From the NCBI GenBank assembly GCA_024403615.1, contig JAKSRM010000002.1, positions 1 through 64,000 on the forward strand: a DNA stretch of 64,000 nt. The letters run 5' to 3'. The position numbers were made by a program, and so were the translations under genes. The DNA comes from Lachnospiraceae bacterium (lineage in GTDB: Bacteria; Bacillota; Clostridia; Lachnospirales; Lachnospiraceae). This document shows positions 28,735 through 36,843 of this stretch, one piece after another; the stretch's first letter is position 1, and every line of letters begins with the position of its first letter. The notes under the pieces were generated by a model. It saw nothing but the letters and a program-made list of their open reading frames with translations. It was not told the origin of the DNA and ran no database searches.

Positions 28735-29187
28735 TTATTTCTTGAAAAGAGAATCGATGGCAGAACCAAGGAAATCTCCTACTGTATCGACTACGCTGGT
28801 TCCCTTTAATACAGACATGGCCTGCTTCTTCGTATCCGAATCTGCCGCCCGGTAGAGTTCCACCAAACGTTTTTCTGTTGCAGTCAATTTCATCGAAGTC
28901 TTTGAACTAGAAGAAGTGCTGGAGGAAGAACTGCTGGATGGTTTTGAGGAACCGGAAGAACTGCTACTATAGGTGCTGGAAGCTGCGGCCTCAATTAAGG
29001 ATTTCTGGGTTACGCCAGTCGCTTTTGCAATCTGTTTCAGCTGGTCATTGGTCAGTTTCAGCTGTCCTCTTTCTGCTTTGCTGATGTCAGAAGTGTCCGC
29101 ACCTTTTACCTTGCGTGCTAATTGTTCCTGTGTAAGTCCTGCGTCTGTACGAGCCTGCTTGATTAATTTGCCAACTTTATTTGCCAT
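28735..29187 (-). CDS. XRE-family regulator with Ser-rich linker
   Basis: 150 aa. Residues 1-65 form a helix-turn-helix of the XRE/Cro type (GKLIKQARTDAGLTQEQLARKV, then TSDISKAERGQ). A low-complexity serine tract follows (about 70-97), then a short helical segment and a C terminus resembling a small oligomerisation tail (VVDTVGDFLGSAIDSLFKK). The gene is divergent from the sigma factor gene and heads the unit with the 339 aa protein. Regulatory target unknown; autoregulation of the divergent region is a reasonable guess. Confidence 0.85.
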   Translation of the reverse strand: MANKVGKLIKQARTDAGLTQEQLARKVKGADTSDISKAERGQLKLTNDQLKQIAKATGVTQKSLIEAAASSTYSSSSSGSSKPSSSSSSSTSSSSKTSMKLTATEKRLVELYRAADSDTKKQAMSVLKGTSVVDTVGDFLGSAIDSLFKK

Positions 29188-29311
29188 AACCTTCTCCTTT
29201 CGGTTTTGCAGATATATAGATTATTATTTTTAACGATTATACCATACTGCCCTAAAAAAAAATTCATAAAATGTTCAGACCTGTGTAGTTTTCCCTTCGG
29301 AATCCGTAGTA

Positions 29312-29317
29312 TATAAT
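29312..29317 (+). promoter_or_regulatory. -10 box upstream of the sigma factor gene
   Basis: TATAAT 20 bases before ATG 29338, with the ribosome site GGAAAGGTGG between. No SigA-like -35 lies 17 bases upstream; the segment TAGTTTTCCCTTCGGAATCCGTAGTATATAA could instead be read by an alternative sigma factor, possibly the gene's own product. Confidence 0.35.
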
Positions 29318-29337
29318 TGAGGCGGAAAGGTGGAACC

Positions 29338-29895
29338 ATGGACGATAAAAAAATAATCGATTTATTTTTTGAACGATCAGAGAAAGCGATTGAAGAGCTG
29401 TCGGAAAAATACGGAAAGCTCTGTCATAAAATCGCCCAAAATATCTTAAATAATAATTCCGACGCAGAAGAATGTGTCAATGACACCTATCTGGGAGTTT
29501 GGAACAGCATTCCCCCGAACCATCCCGAATCTTTGGTTTCTTATGTATGTAAGATTGCCCGGAACATAGCCTGCAAGCGATACAACTACAATACTGCCTC
29601 TAAGCGGAACAGTGTCTATGATGTGGCTCTCGAAGAGTTGGAAGAAACATTAACCTCCATGAAAGATGTAGAAAGTGAAATTGAATCCAATCAACTGACA
29701 GAAACCATTGAGCAATTCCTCGATACATTGGATCAAAAAGACCGTGTTATCTTTATGCGCAGATATTACTTTTCCGATTCCTACGGAGAAATATCTGAGC
29801 TGACCGGTCTGACGGAAAAGAATGTATCTGTTCGCCTTACCCGTCTACGCAGCAAGTTGAGGGATTATCTTACAGAAAGGGATTACATCGTATGA
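29338..29895 (+). CDS. ECF-like RNA polymerase sigma factor
   Basis: 185 aa with sigma-70 region 2 (about 10-75; DAEECVNDTYLGVWNSIPP) and region 4 helix-turn-helix (about 120-180; YYFSDSYGEISELTGLTEKNVSVRLTRLRSKLRDYL). I chose ATG 29338 with its GGAAAGGTGG site. Its stop overlaps the DUF4349 gene by four bases (ATGA). Such pairs usually respond to envelope stress, the membrane partner holding the sigma factor. The regulon is unknown. Confidence 0.88.
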   Translation: MDDKKIIDLFFERSEKAIEELSEKYGKLCHKIAQNILNNNSDAEECVNDTYLGVWNSIPPNHPESLVSYVCKIARNIACKRYNYNTASKRNSVYDVALEELEETLTSMKDVESEIESNQLTETIEQFLDTLDQKDRVIFMRRYYFSDSYGEISELTGLTEKNVSVRLTRLRSKLRDYLTERDYIV

Positions 29896-31001
29896 AAACA
29901 GAACAATTTTCAAATGCTTTAAATAATATAAATGATACATACGTGGAAGAAGCTGCAAATTATCAAGCAAAGGCTTCTACCGACGCTATAATCTTTGAAA
30001 CGAAGAAAGAACGTAAAAAAGCTCCAAAAGGATTGAGAATCTGGAGAGGTATCGCCATTGCAGCTTGTGCTATATTGGTAGCCGGCATCGGCCTAGTTGC
30101 CATTGCAGCCAATCTGTCTATGGGTGGTGCTAGTAAGGATGCGGCTTATGAATATATGAACGAGGTTGCTCCTGGTGCTGGTGCTTATGTAGACGCTGAG
30201 TCAGAAGGCTCCTATTTCGGAGCCGTGGCGATGGATGAAGGCTTAACGGATTACAACAATGAAAAATCTGAAGATATGGCAGGCATCCCGGAAGCCATTG
30301 CCAATAACAAAATTATCTACACTGCTTACATCAGTATGGAAACCAAGGAATTTGAGAAAGTTGCTTCCGATCTGGAACTGTTAGTAAATTCCATGGGTGG
30401 TTATTTTGAATGGGCGGAAGTAAACAGCAATTCCTCCGATTACCGGTATGGTTCTTACACCATTCGTATCCCCGCAGAACGTCTGAAGGAATTTTTAGAC
30501 CAGGCTGGTTCCTTATGCACCGTCAAGAACAGCAACAAGAGCGCCGAAGACGTTTCCGAATACTACTATGATACAGAATCTCGTCTGGAAACAGCGAAAA
30601 CGAAGCTGAAACGATTACAGGAACTTTTAGCTCAGGCAGCAACCATGGAAGATATTATCGAACTGGAGCGTGAAATTTCCGATACAGAGCAGCTCATCGA
30701 TAGCTATACCGGAACTTTAAAACAGTACGATTCTTTAGTGGACTACGCAAAAGTAAATATTGATTTACGAGAAGTATATAGAGACTCTTCGGTAAATCAG
30801 CCTTTGACCTTCGGTCAGAGAATTTCCAATTCCTTCAAAGATGGTCTGAAAGGTTTCGGTTGGTTCTTAGAGAACCTCCTTGTATGGCTGGCTTCCAGCT
30901 GGATCTGGCTTCTCATTATCGCAGCCATCGTAGTGGTTGTCGTTCTCATCATTAAGAAAAAGATCAACAAAAAGAAAAACAATAAAAACATTCAGCAGTA
31001 A
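29892..31001 (+). CDS. DUF4349 membrane protein, putative anti-sigma partner
   Basis: 369 aa: a cytoplasmic N terminus of about 45 residues, a first membrane helix (about 48-70), an extracytoplasmic DUF4349 domain (about 140-305; IYTAYISMETKEFEKVASDLE, YTIRIPAERLKEFLDQ) containing a long coiled coil (SRLETAKTKLKRLQELLAQA, DIIELEREISDTEQLI), a second membrane helix (about 330-352) and a Lys/Asn-rich tail. Translational coupling to the sigma gene suggests it controls the sigma factor through its N-terminal tail. No zinc-binding HxxxCxxC anti-sigma motif is seen. Confidence 0.85.
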   Translation: MKTEQFSNALNNINDTYVEEAANYQAKASTDAIIFETKKERKKAPKGLRIWRGIAIAACAILVAGIGLVAIAANLSMGGASKDAAYEYMNEVAPGAGAYVDAESEGSYFGAVAMDEGLTDYNNEKSEDMAGIPEAIANNKIIYTAYISMETKEFEKVASDLELLVNSMGGYFEWAEVNSNSSDYRYGSYTIRIPAERLKEFLDQAGSLCTVKNSNKSAEDVSEYYYDTESRLETAKTKLKRLQELLAQAATMEDIIELEREISDTEQLIDSYTGTLKQYDSLVDYAKVNIDLREVYRDSSVNQPLTFGQRISNSFKDGLKGFGWFLENLLVWLASSWIWLLIIAAIVVVVVLIIKKKINKKKNNKNIQQ

Positions 31002-31020
31002 ATAAAAAGTATTTATAACA

Positions 31021-31047
31021 AAAGCGGCGATTTTCTCGCCGCTTTTT
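31021..31047. terminator. Bidirectional terminator between DUF4349 and radical SAM genes
   Basis: A perfect 10-bp stem (AAAGCGGCGA, 31021-31030, with TCGCCGCTTT, 31036-31045) flanked by A and T runs. It serves the two convergent genes and touches the radical SAM stop codon. Confidence 0.9.
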
Positions 31048-31918
31048 ATTTCTTCCAGATTTCCTTATTAATCCGATTTAATACTCTCTTTTTATCACCG
31101 CTCCACAACGGCGCGATTAACAGTTTTTTCGGTCCATCTCCCGTTAATCGATGCACTACCATTTCCTCCGGAATTTCCGCTACACAGGCCTTTAAAATGT
31201 CCATATAAGCATCCAGACTTAATACTTCGAACTTTCCTGCTTCGTAATCTTCTGCCAGGTCCGTTCCTTTTAACACATGCAACAATTGAAGCTTAATTCC
31301 GGAGCTTTTATGCTGTACCACGTATTTCACCGTTTCCACCATATCTTCTTTCGTTTCTCCCGGAAGGCCTAAAATCACATGAGTTACGGTATGACAGCCC
31401 ATACCATTCAGCTCAGCAATCGCCTCCTCATACTCCTGATTCTCATAAGCCCTGCGGATATAGTTTATGGTTTTCTTGTGAATAGTCTGAAGTCCCAGCT
31501 CCACGATGAGGGGCTTTTTCTCTTGAACTTCTTTTAGAACCTCAAATACTTCTTCACCTAAGCAATCTGGCCGGGTAGCAATATCAATGGCCGCAATATC
31601 GTCTCGTTCCGCTACGGGAAGAAATATATCCCGGAGCCGTTCTGGTTCTCCATAAGTATTGGTGAAGGCCTGAAAATAAGCAATATAACGGGTTCCCTGA
31701 TACTTATCGGCAACCTGGTGTTTTGCCTGCTCTATCTGCTCATTAACCGAAACGCAAAGGGATTGGGCAAAATCGCCACTGCCTCCTTCGGAGCAAAAAA
31801 TACAGCCACGGCTCCCCTTCGTTCCGTCTCTATTGGGACAGGAGAACCCGGCATTCAAGCTGATCTTATATAATTTTTCGCCGAAGGTATTCCGACAATA
31901 ATCGTTAAAAGAAATCAT
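31046..31918 (-). CDS. YhcC/TIGR01212-family radical SAM protein
   Basis: About 290 aa. The N terminus carries the cysteine cluster of the family (GFSCPNRDGT, GCIFCSEGGSGDF), then a radical SAM TIM-barrel segment (AIDIATRPDCLGEEV, VELGLQTIHKKTINYIRR, VTHVILGLPGETKEDM). The family is widespread but its reaction is not established. An upstream in-frame GTG directly precedes the ATG; neither start has a strong ribosome site. Confidence 0.9.
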   Translation of the reverse strand: MISFNDYCRNTFGEKLYKISLNAGFSCPNRDGTKGSRGCIFCSEGGSGDFAQSLCVSVNEQIEQAKHQVADKYQGTRYIAYFQAFTNTYGEPERLRDIFLPVAERDDIAAIDIATRPDCLGEEVFEVLKEVQEKKPLIVELGLQTIHKKTINYIRRAYENQEYEEAIAELNGMGCHTVTHVILGLPGETKEDMVETVKYVVQHKSSGIKLQLLHVLKGTDLAEDYEAGKFEVLSLDAYMDILKACVAEIPEEMVVHRLTGDGPKKLLIAPLWSGDKKRVLNRINKEIWKK

Positions 31919-31927
31919 CACTTTTTC

Positions 31928-31954
31928 AAAGGACCGGGAAAATCCCGGTCCTTT
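31928..31954 (-). terminator. Terminator of the URO-D/aldo-keto reductase operon
   Basis: A 12-bp stem (31928-31939 with 31943-31954), loop of three bases. The T-run on the minus strand is short (TTTG), so termination may be partial. It lies 35 bases past the operon's last stop. Confidence 0.7.
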
Positions 31955-31988
31955 TCATTCTTTAATAATCTTTCTGAAATTTCAATAA

Positions 31989-33050
31989 TTACAGGCCAAG
32001 ATATTTCTTTCTGGAGTATTCGTATAATTCCTCGCGGAATACTCTGCAGTCTAATGCTTCTCTGAATCCCATGCCCAGTAAGGATGGTTTTCCAGGTTTG
32101 CAGAAGAAATCGAAGAATTCTCTAGCTGCTTCTACTGCTGCTGCATCATCGTTTACATCGAAAGGATGTGGCCATGCCTGGAAGCAAAGCTTATCGCCGA
32201 ACTCTGTGTAAAGTTTACGAACGTCATTGATGTTCATCATTTCCCAACCATCAATGCCAGCTTCTACGAAGATATGTACTCTGTCTTCAATCTTACCGCA
32301 AGAATGGATGGTAATATATCTGCCTTTGCTATGAATATGATCTACGAAATCTTTCATGTATGGGAAGAACATTTCATAAGCTGTGCTCTCTGCGAAGAAA
32401 GGAGCTTTCTGTGCGCCCCAGTCATCATGTACGGTAAATCCATCGATTCCAGGGAAGTATTCGCAAATCTTGTCAACTAATTTGATACCCATGTTTGTCA
32501 TTTCGCCAAACAGGTCTTTAACAGCGTCCTGCTGATCTGGATCGATCAGAGCCATAGCAGCATTTTCGAAGTCCATGAGAGAAATCAGTCTCTCAAACCA
32601 GAATCCGTTTAAGAAAGTAAAGATTCTGGAGAATCTAGGATCCATCTTGTAATCCTTAGCAGCTGCTTCCCAATCCCATTTGTCTACATCAGGAATAGAG
32701 ATTTTGTCTCTCCACTCGTTGGCATCGGTAAATGTAGGATTTCCGCCAGGAGTGATAGAACCGCCAGCACTCTCAACCCATTTCCATGGAACGCCGAAGA
32801 AGTCAACTGCGTCATGGCCATGAGGTCTGGAAAGATTCTCGTTGTAATCTTTCAGCTGAAGGCTTGTGGTATCACGGATAGAAGCTGTGAACCAAGGGTC
32901 TTTGTCAAAGTAATGAGCATTCATGTTTTCTCTGTAAGAAACAGGAGTGTCCATAAGTGGGATATCACCAGAGCCGAAAAAGCCAGGTTTTGTATCCACG
33001 GTCAGTAATTCTCTTTTACTGTATGCAGGTTTTTTCTGTAAACCGTTCAT
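31989..33050 (-). CDS. Uroporphyrinogen decarboxylase (URO-D/MtaA) family protein, operon gene 3
   Basis: 353 aa TIM-barrel protein of the URO-D superfamily, which contains heme-synthesis decarboxylases and zinc-dependent methyltransferases of corrinoid systems. The HSCGK motif (HxC) in its C-terminal half fits the zinc site of the methyltransferase branch and argues against true HemE. It lies downstream of the iron-sulfur aldo/keto reductase and a second, divergent URO-D paralogue in one operon. No corrinoid protein gene is adjacent. The substrate is unknown; demethylation of a small metabolite is the plausible general role. Confidence 0.85.
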   Translation of the reverse strand: MNGLQKKPAYSKRELLTVDTKPGFFGSGDIPLMDTPVSYRENMNAHYFDKDPWFTASIRDTTSLQLKDYNENLSRPHGHDAVDFFGVPWKWVESAGGSITPGGNPTFTDANEWRDKISIPDVDKWDWEAAAKDYKMDPRFSRIFTFLNGFWFERLISLMDFENAAMALIDPDQQDAVKDLFGEMTNMGIKLVDKICEYFPGIDGFTVHDDWGAQKAPFFAESTAYEMFFPYMKDFVDHIHSKGRYITIHSCGKIEDRVHIFVEAGIDGWEMMNINDVRKLYTEFGDKLCFQAWPHPFDVNDDAAAVEAAREFFDFFCKPGKPSLLGMGFREALDCRVFREELYEYSRKKYLGL

Positions 33051-33084
33051 AAAATAAAATCCTCCTCTATGTTATGTTAATTTT

Positions 33085-34221
33085 TTATCCAAGATAGTTC
33101 TTTACTTCCTTCAGAAGAGCTGGAATTTCCAGATGCTGTGGGCAAATATCCATACAAGCGCCGCACTCGATGCAATCACCGATGTTTGCACAGGATCTGT
33201 CATAATTTCTTTTCTGGGAAGCTGGGTTACGGAATTTCTTTCCAGCATTATAAAGGCTGAATGCGGTAGGGATTGCAATGTTCTGAGGGCAGCCAGCTAC
33301 GCAATAACGGCAGGAAGTACAAGGAATATTCTCTGTCTTTTCCAGAATCTGGCAGATTTCCTCCACGCAGTTCTGCATTTCCGTAGTAAACATTCCTTCA
33401 CTGCTTCTGTCAGCGATTTCGATATTGTCTTTTACCATATCCAGAGTTCCCATGCCGCTTAAAACAGTAAGGAGACCCTTTTTGTCATAAACATAATCGA
33501 AGCCTAACTCTACGCTGCTCATATTGCCAAGACCGTATTTCTCCTTCACTGCATCAATTTCCGGATAATCCGGGAAGGTTACCATACCGCCCTTTAAAGG
33601 CTCCATAATAGCAAGTGGAACGCCTTTTTCGATTGCATAAGCAATTCCTTTATCGCCGGCCTGAATTTCATGGTCAATATAGTTATACTGAATCTGAGCG
33701 AAATCCCAACCATCAAAATCGTCTAAAATGGTTTTGAACATTTCATATTCATCATGGAAAGAAAAGCCAATATGACGTAATACGCCCTGGCTCTTCAGAT
33801 CCTGAAGATAGTCACAAATATTCAGTTTATCACGAAGGGTGGTCCACTGTTTTCCGTGAAGTCCATGCAGCAGATAGAAATCAATATGATCTGTTTTCAA
33901 CCGTTCTAACTGCTCATCTAACATTTTTCTAGGGTCAAAATCTGGAGCTTCAATACCGAAAGTGAACATTTTTGTAGCAACGTTCATTTTATCTCTCAGG
34001 TTATTGTTTTCCATAATCTGGCCAAGAACCTTCTCGGAAAATCCATTGTGATATACATAAGCAGTATCGAAATAGTTTACGCCATGCTCTACTGCATAAA
34101 GAACCATTTCTTCTACTTTGTCATAATCAATTTTGGACTGGTCATCATCAATAACCGGAAGTCTCATAAGGCCAAAGCCTAAACGGGAAATTTTCTCTCC
34201 CTGATAATCTGTATATTTCAT
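33085..34221 (-). CDS. Aldo/keto reductase with C-terminal two-[4Fe-4S] ferredoxin domain
   Basis: 378 aa. Residues 1 to about 280 are an aldo/keto reductase barrel (RLGFGLMRLP, NYFDTAYVYHNG with the catalytic Tyr, DFYLLHGLHGKQW). The C terminus has two cysteine clusters for [4Fe-4S] centres (CTSCRYCVAGCPQN and CIECGACMDICPQH). This architecture (COG1453 type) is common in anaerobes and can pass electrons between ferredoxin-like carriers and a carbonyl substrate. It sits between two URO-D-family genes and probably supplies a redox step for the same substrate. Confidence 0.92.
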   Translation of the reverse strand: MKYTDYQGEKISRLGFGLMRLPVIDDDQSKIDYDKVEEMVLYAVEHGVNYFDTAYVYHNGFSEKVLGQIMENNNLRDKMNVATKMFTFGIEAPDFDPRKMLDEQLERLKTDHIDFYLLHGLHGKQWTTLRDKLNICDYLQDLKSQGVLRHIGFSFHDEYEMFKTILDDFDGWDFAQIQYNYIDHEIQAGDKGIAYAIEKGVPLAIMEPLKGGMVTFPDYPEIDAVKEKYGLGNMSSVELGFDYVYDKKGLLTVLSGMGTLDMVKDNIEIADRSSEGMFTTEMQNCVEEICQILEKTENIPCTSCRYCVAGCPQNIAIPTAFSLYNAGKKFRNPASQKRNYDRSCANIGDCIECGACMDICPQHLEIPALLKEVKNYLG

Positions 34222-34242
34222 TTAAAATTCCTCAACTACTTT

Positions 34243-35277
34243 TTATTCAAAATCTGTATCGCCGTAGAATCTATGTCCATAGTAATGAGCTTCTTCACGA
34301 ACAATCTTGTTTGCTTTCTTAGAAGCTTCATCTTTTCCAGGAATACCACCGGAGAAGGAATATCCACCGTCTTTGCCGTATTTGTCGATAGAATCTCTTA
34401 CGCCCTGACGAAGTTCTTCTTCATCGTATCCATCTGGCCATCCCTTAGGCATCTTAGAATCCCAATCCCAGCATCCTACTAAGCAGATTTTGCCTTTGTA
34501 TTTTTCTTTAATTCCTAACAGGTCGTTCATTTCCTGTGCTGGATCCCAATATTTAACACCAAAGTCGATCATGTCTTCTACGAAGATTTCACATTTTCCA
34601 CAGTTATGGAACTGAATTGGAATACCTCTTTCCACAGCAGGTTTTGCCAGTCTCTTGTAGATTGGAACGAAAATATCGCGGTAGGTATCTAATGAGAAGA
34701 ATGGAGTATGCTTTGCAGCGGTATCATCTAACATGTACCAGATGTCCGGCTTGTAAGCATCGATAACACGATACATAACAGGCTCAATCCAATCTACCAT
34801 AGCGTTTAACATATCTTTAACAACATCCGGATCAGTTGCTAAAGCGCAAAGTCCTTCGGTAAATCCCATTAAAGCAACTAACTGCTGGAATGGCATAAAT
34901 CCACTATGAGCGATTGTTGCGGATTTATTTCTATCGATACCAGTTCTTTCCAGATCCTGTTTGTACATCATTTCCAGATCATATTCTTCATGTCTGTTCG
35001 GGAATTTAATAACTTTTTCCCAATCATTAATGTCTTCCAGTAAGAAGTTATTTGGTTCAGGAAGAGTTGCTCCTGTATTTTCATCTGCAGCATAGCGAAC
35101 GCCCCACATATCATATCCGCCAGGCTGGAAATGGTTTTCATCAAAAACTCTAGGTGATAAAGTTTTAACGCACGCTTCTCCGTTAAACTCAGTTCCCATC
35201 ATGGTATAGAAAGGAACGTACTCAGGCATTTCGCCACGTCCGAGCATTAAATAGTTCTCTTTTGGTGTTAACTTCAT
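34243..35277 (-). CDS. Uroporphyrinogen decarboxylase (URO-D/MtaA) family protein, operon gene 1
   Basis: 344 aa, first gene of the operon. TIM-barrel of the URO-D superfamily, with HNCGKCE (HxC) followed by GVKYWDPAQEMND and VGCWDWDS, matching the zinc-binding methyltransferase branch. It is only distantly similar to the operon's third gene, so the two may act on different methyl donors or form a heteromer. The promoter region contains a palindrome abutting the -10 box (35348-35366), suggesting substrate-dependent repression. Confidence 0.85.
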   Translation of the reverse strand: MKLTPKENYLMLGRGEMPEYVPFYTMMGTEFNGEACVKTLSPRVFDENHFQPGGYDMWGVRYAADENTGATLPEPNNFLLEDINDWEKVIKFPNRHEEYDLEMMYKQDLERTGIDRNKSATIAHSGFMPFQQLVALMGFTEGLCALATDPDVVKDMLNAMVDWIEPVMYRVIDAYKPDIWYMLDDTAAKHTPFFSLDTYRDIFVPIYKRLAKPAVERGIPIQFHNCGKCEIFVEDMIDFGVKYWDPAQEMNDLLGIKEKYKGKICLVGCWDWDSKMPKGWPDGYDEEELRQGVRDSIDKYGKDGGYSFSGGIPGKDEASKKANKIVREEAHYYGHRFYGDTDFE

Positions 35278-35341
35278 AATATCCTTCTCCTTTTTATAAT
35301 TTATTTCTTATATCGCAATCTTATACACTAGTCCATTTAAC

Positions 35342-35366
35342 ATTATAACATTTTTACCAAAAATGT
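35342..35366 (-). promoter_or_regulatory. -10 box and palindromic operator of the URO-D operon
   Basis: A perfect TATAAT on the minus strand (35342-35347) directly joined to a perfect 8-bp inverted repeat ACATTTTT / AAAAATGT with 3-base spacer (35348-35366). The palindrome occupies the promoter spacer, typical for a repressor operator. No regulator gene for it is evident nearby except possibly the HTH gene at 35403-35957. Confidence 0.55.
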
Positions 35367-35402
35367 ATAGAAACTTTATGATTCAATTGTTAAATAATAA
35401 CA

Positions 35403-35957
35403 TTATTTTCCGCCCAAAAGTTTCTGGTCAAACTCGTAGAGAGCGGCGTTAATTTCATCAATGTCATATTTCTGGTTTTTAATGAAATATTCTACGATGA
35501 CATCCAGCTTATAACTATGGGACAGGGCGTATCCAGCTCGTTCCAAAAGCTCTTTCGTTTCTTCCAAATCCAGTTGCAAGGCTACCGCGAAAGCAAGCGC
35601 GGTGGTCTTAGAAGGAACGTAAAGACAATTGCTGCGGATGTTGGAAAAGACCTGTTTGCTGACATTGGCTGCTTTATATACTTCCGAGTCTTTCTTTCCG
35701 CTTTCATCGATTTTTCTTAAAAGCATTTCTGAAAAACTCTCATCCAGCTCCATAGGAATATCCATGTCGCAGCATGCTTCTTCCATTTTCGCTTCATTCT
35801 TCGCACTTGACAGCTTTGCATAAGCGCCTAAGGACATGAGAGGTTTTGGGCTAAGGAACGGATGTTGTGGTTCGTCTTCGTCAAGAAGGAAAATCTCCTC
35901 TTCCCAATTTCCTGCAATATATTGTTTTAATTCTTCCAATAAAATTTTATCAATCAT
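35403..35957 (-). CDS. HTH-domain protein of the type also found at macrodomain C termini
   Basis: 184 aa. Residues 1 to about 75 are acidic. The rest (about 85-180; FSEMLLRKIDESGKKDSEVYKAANVSKQVFSNIRSN, then SKTTALAFAVALQLDLEETKELLERAGYALSHSYKLDVIVEYFI) is a helix-turn-helix-like domain that I recall as a C-terminal extension of macrodomain (ADP-ribose-binding) proteins in many Clostridia. Here it is not fused to a macrodomain. ATG 35957 has the ribosome site AAGGTGGG. It follows a VWA-domain gene. DNA binding is inferred, not shown. Confidence 0.7.
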   Translation of the reverse strand: MIDKILLEELKQYIAGNWEEEIFLLDEDEPQHPFLSPKPLMSLGAYAKLSSAKNEAKMEEACCDMDIPMELDESFSEMLLRKIDESGKKDSEVYKAANVSKQVFSNIRSNCLYVPSKTTALAFAVALQLDLEETKELLERAGYALSHSYKLDVIVEYFIKNQKYDIDEINAALYEFDQKLLGGK

Positions 35958-36017
35958 AGGATTCCCACCTTTTCCCGATAAGTATAACATATTATTTTAT
36001 TTCAATACAGTAAAGCG

Positions 36018-36047
36018 TTAAAATGCCGGTATGTTTCCATACCGGCA
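36018..36047 (-). terminator. Terminator after the VWA-domain gene
   Basis: A perfect 10-bp stem TGCCGGTATG (36024-36033) / CATACCGGCA (36038-36047), loop TTTC, followed on the minus strand by TTTTAACG. It lies 22 bases past the VWA stop, so the HTH gene downstream would need partial readthrough or its own promoter. Confidence 0.85.
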
Positions 36048-36069
36048 CTTAAGTTGGATAAGAATTCTG

Positions 36070-36717
36070 TTATCTGGATTCAAAATCTGCGTCCGCTTCT
36101 TCCCTCCATGCCACACTTGGCATATTCCTTCTCATGGCGCCCAGTTTCTTTCCTGCGCATTTGTAGATTACATTGGTTCCTATGGAGTCGGCATGATAAT
36201 CAAATGCATTTTCCTCTGCGATTCCATAAGTTTTCGCAGTCTCTACCGCGTCAATATTGGCGCCGGCGAAAACAAACTCCCAGCCTACTTCCTTCTTCGC
36301 TTCAATTTTCCGTTTCACATCATCGCTGGAGAACTTATGGCTGGCATTTTCCAGTCCGTCCGTAGTAATAAAGAACATTACATGCTCCGGAACGTCTTCC
36401 TTGCGGATGTATTTATGAATGGTTTCGATATGCTCAATGGAAGATCCCAGAGCATCAATCAGGGCAGTACAACCACCAACCCGATAGTCTTTCTTGGTAA
36501 GTGGCTTTACCTGACTCAGCTTTACCCGATCATAAGTAAACTCCCACGCTTCATTAAACATCACTGCCGTGACATAGCATTCTCCGTCAATGCTCTTCTG
36601 TTCCTTCAGCATAGCGTTAATTCCGCCAATGGTGTCCTCTTCCAGTCCTTCCATAGAACCGCTTTTATCAATGACAATCACCAGTTCTGTAATACCGTTT
36701 TTTATCTTTTCCATCAT
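36070..36717 (-). CDS. VWA-domain (MIDAS) protein
   Basis: 215 aa, almost entirely a von Willebrand factor A domain with an intact metal site: DKSGSM (about residues 17-22), the Thr of GGCTAL and the Asp of TTDGLENA. No signal peptide or membrane helix, so it is probably cytoplasmic, resembling TerY-like/chloride-channel-type soluble VWA proteins that act with kinases or in stress systems. An AGGAGGTAACG ribosome site precedes the ATG. Neighbouring HTH gene lies downstream. Function unknown. Confidence 0.88.
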   Translation of the reverse strand: MMEKIKNGITELVIVIDKSGSMEGLEEDTIGGINAMLKEQKSIDGECYVTAVMFNEAWEFTYDRVKLSQVKPLTKKDYRVGGCTALIDALGSSIEHIETIHKYIRKEDVPEHVMFFITTDGLENASHKFSSDDVKRKIEAKKEVGWEFVFAGANIDAVETAKTYGIAEENAFDYHADSIGTNVIYKCAGKKLGAMRRNMPSVAWREEADADFESR

Positions 36718-36807
36718 CGTTACCTCCTAAAAGTAATTGTATTCGTTTGCATGACTGCATTTTACTTTTTCGGAGGACGCATTTGGTCAATTTGTAATTG
36801 ACGTTTT

Positions 36808-36834
36808 AAAAAAAGTCGGCCCCGAAGGACCGAC
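36808..36834 (-). terminator. Terminator of the dipeptidase-surface protein-DUF169 operon
   Basis: On the minus strand the stem GTCGGTCC / GGGCCGAC (one G.U pair) closes a TTCG tetraloop (36815-36834) and is followed by seven T (36808-36814). It begins 10 bases past the DUF169 stop. Confidence 0.92.
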
Positions 36835-36843
36835 ATTTTTTTA

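Noticed and set aside
36031-36801. Plus-strand 256-codon open frame
   Set aside because: Antisense to the VWA gene, which has an intact MIDAS motif, ribosome site and terminator; no homology pattern in the antisense frame.
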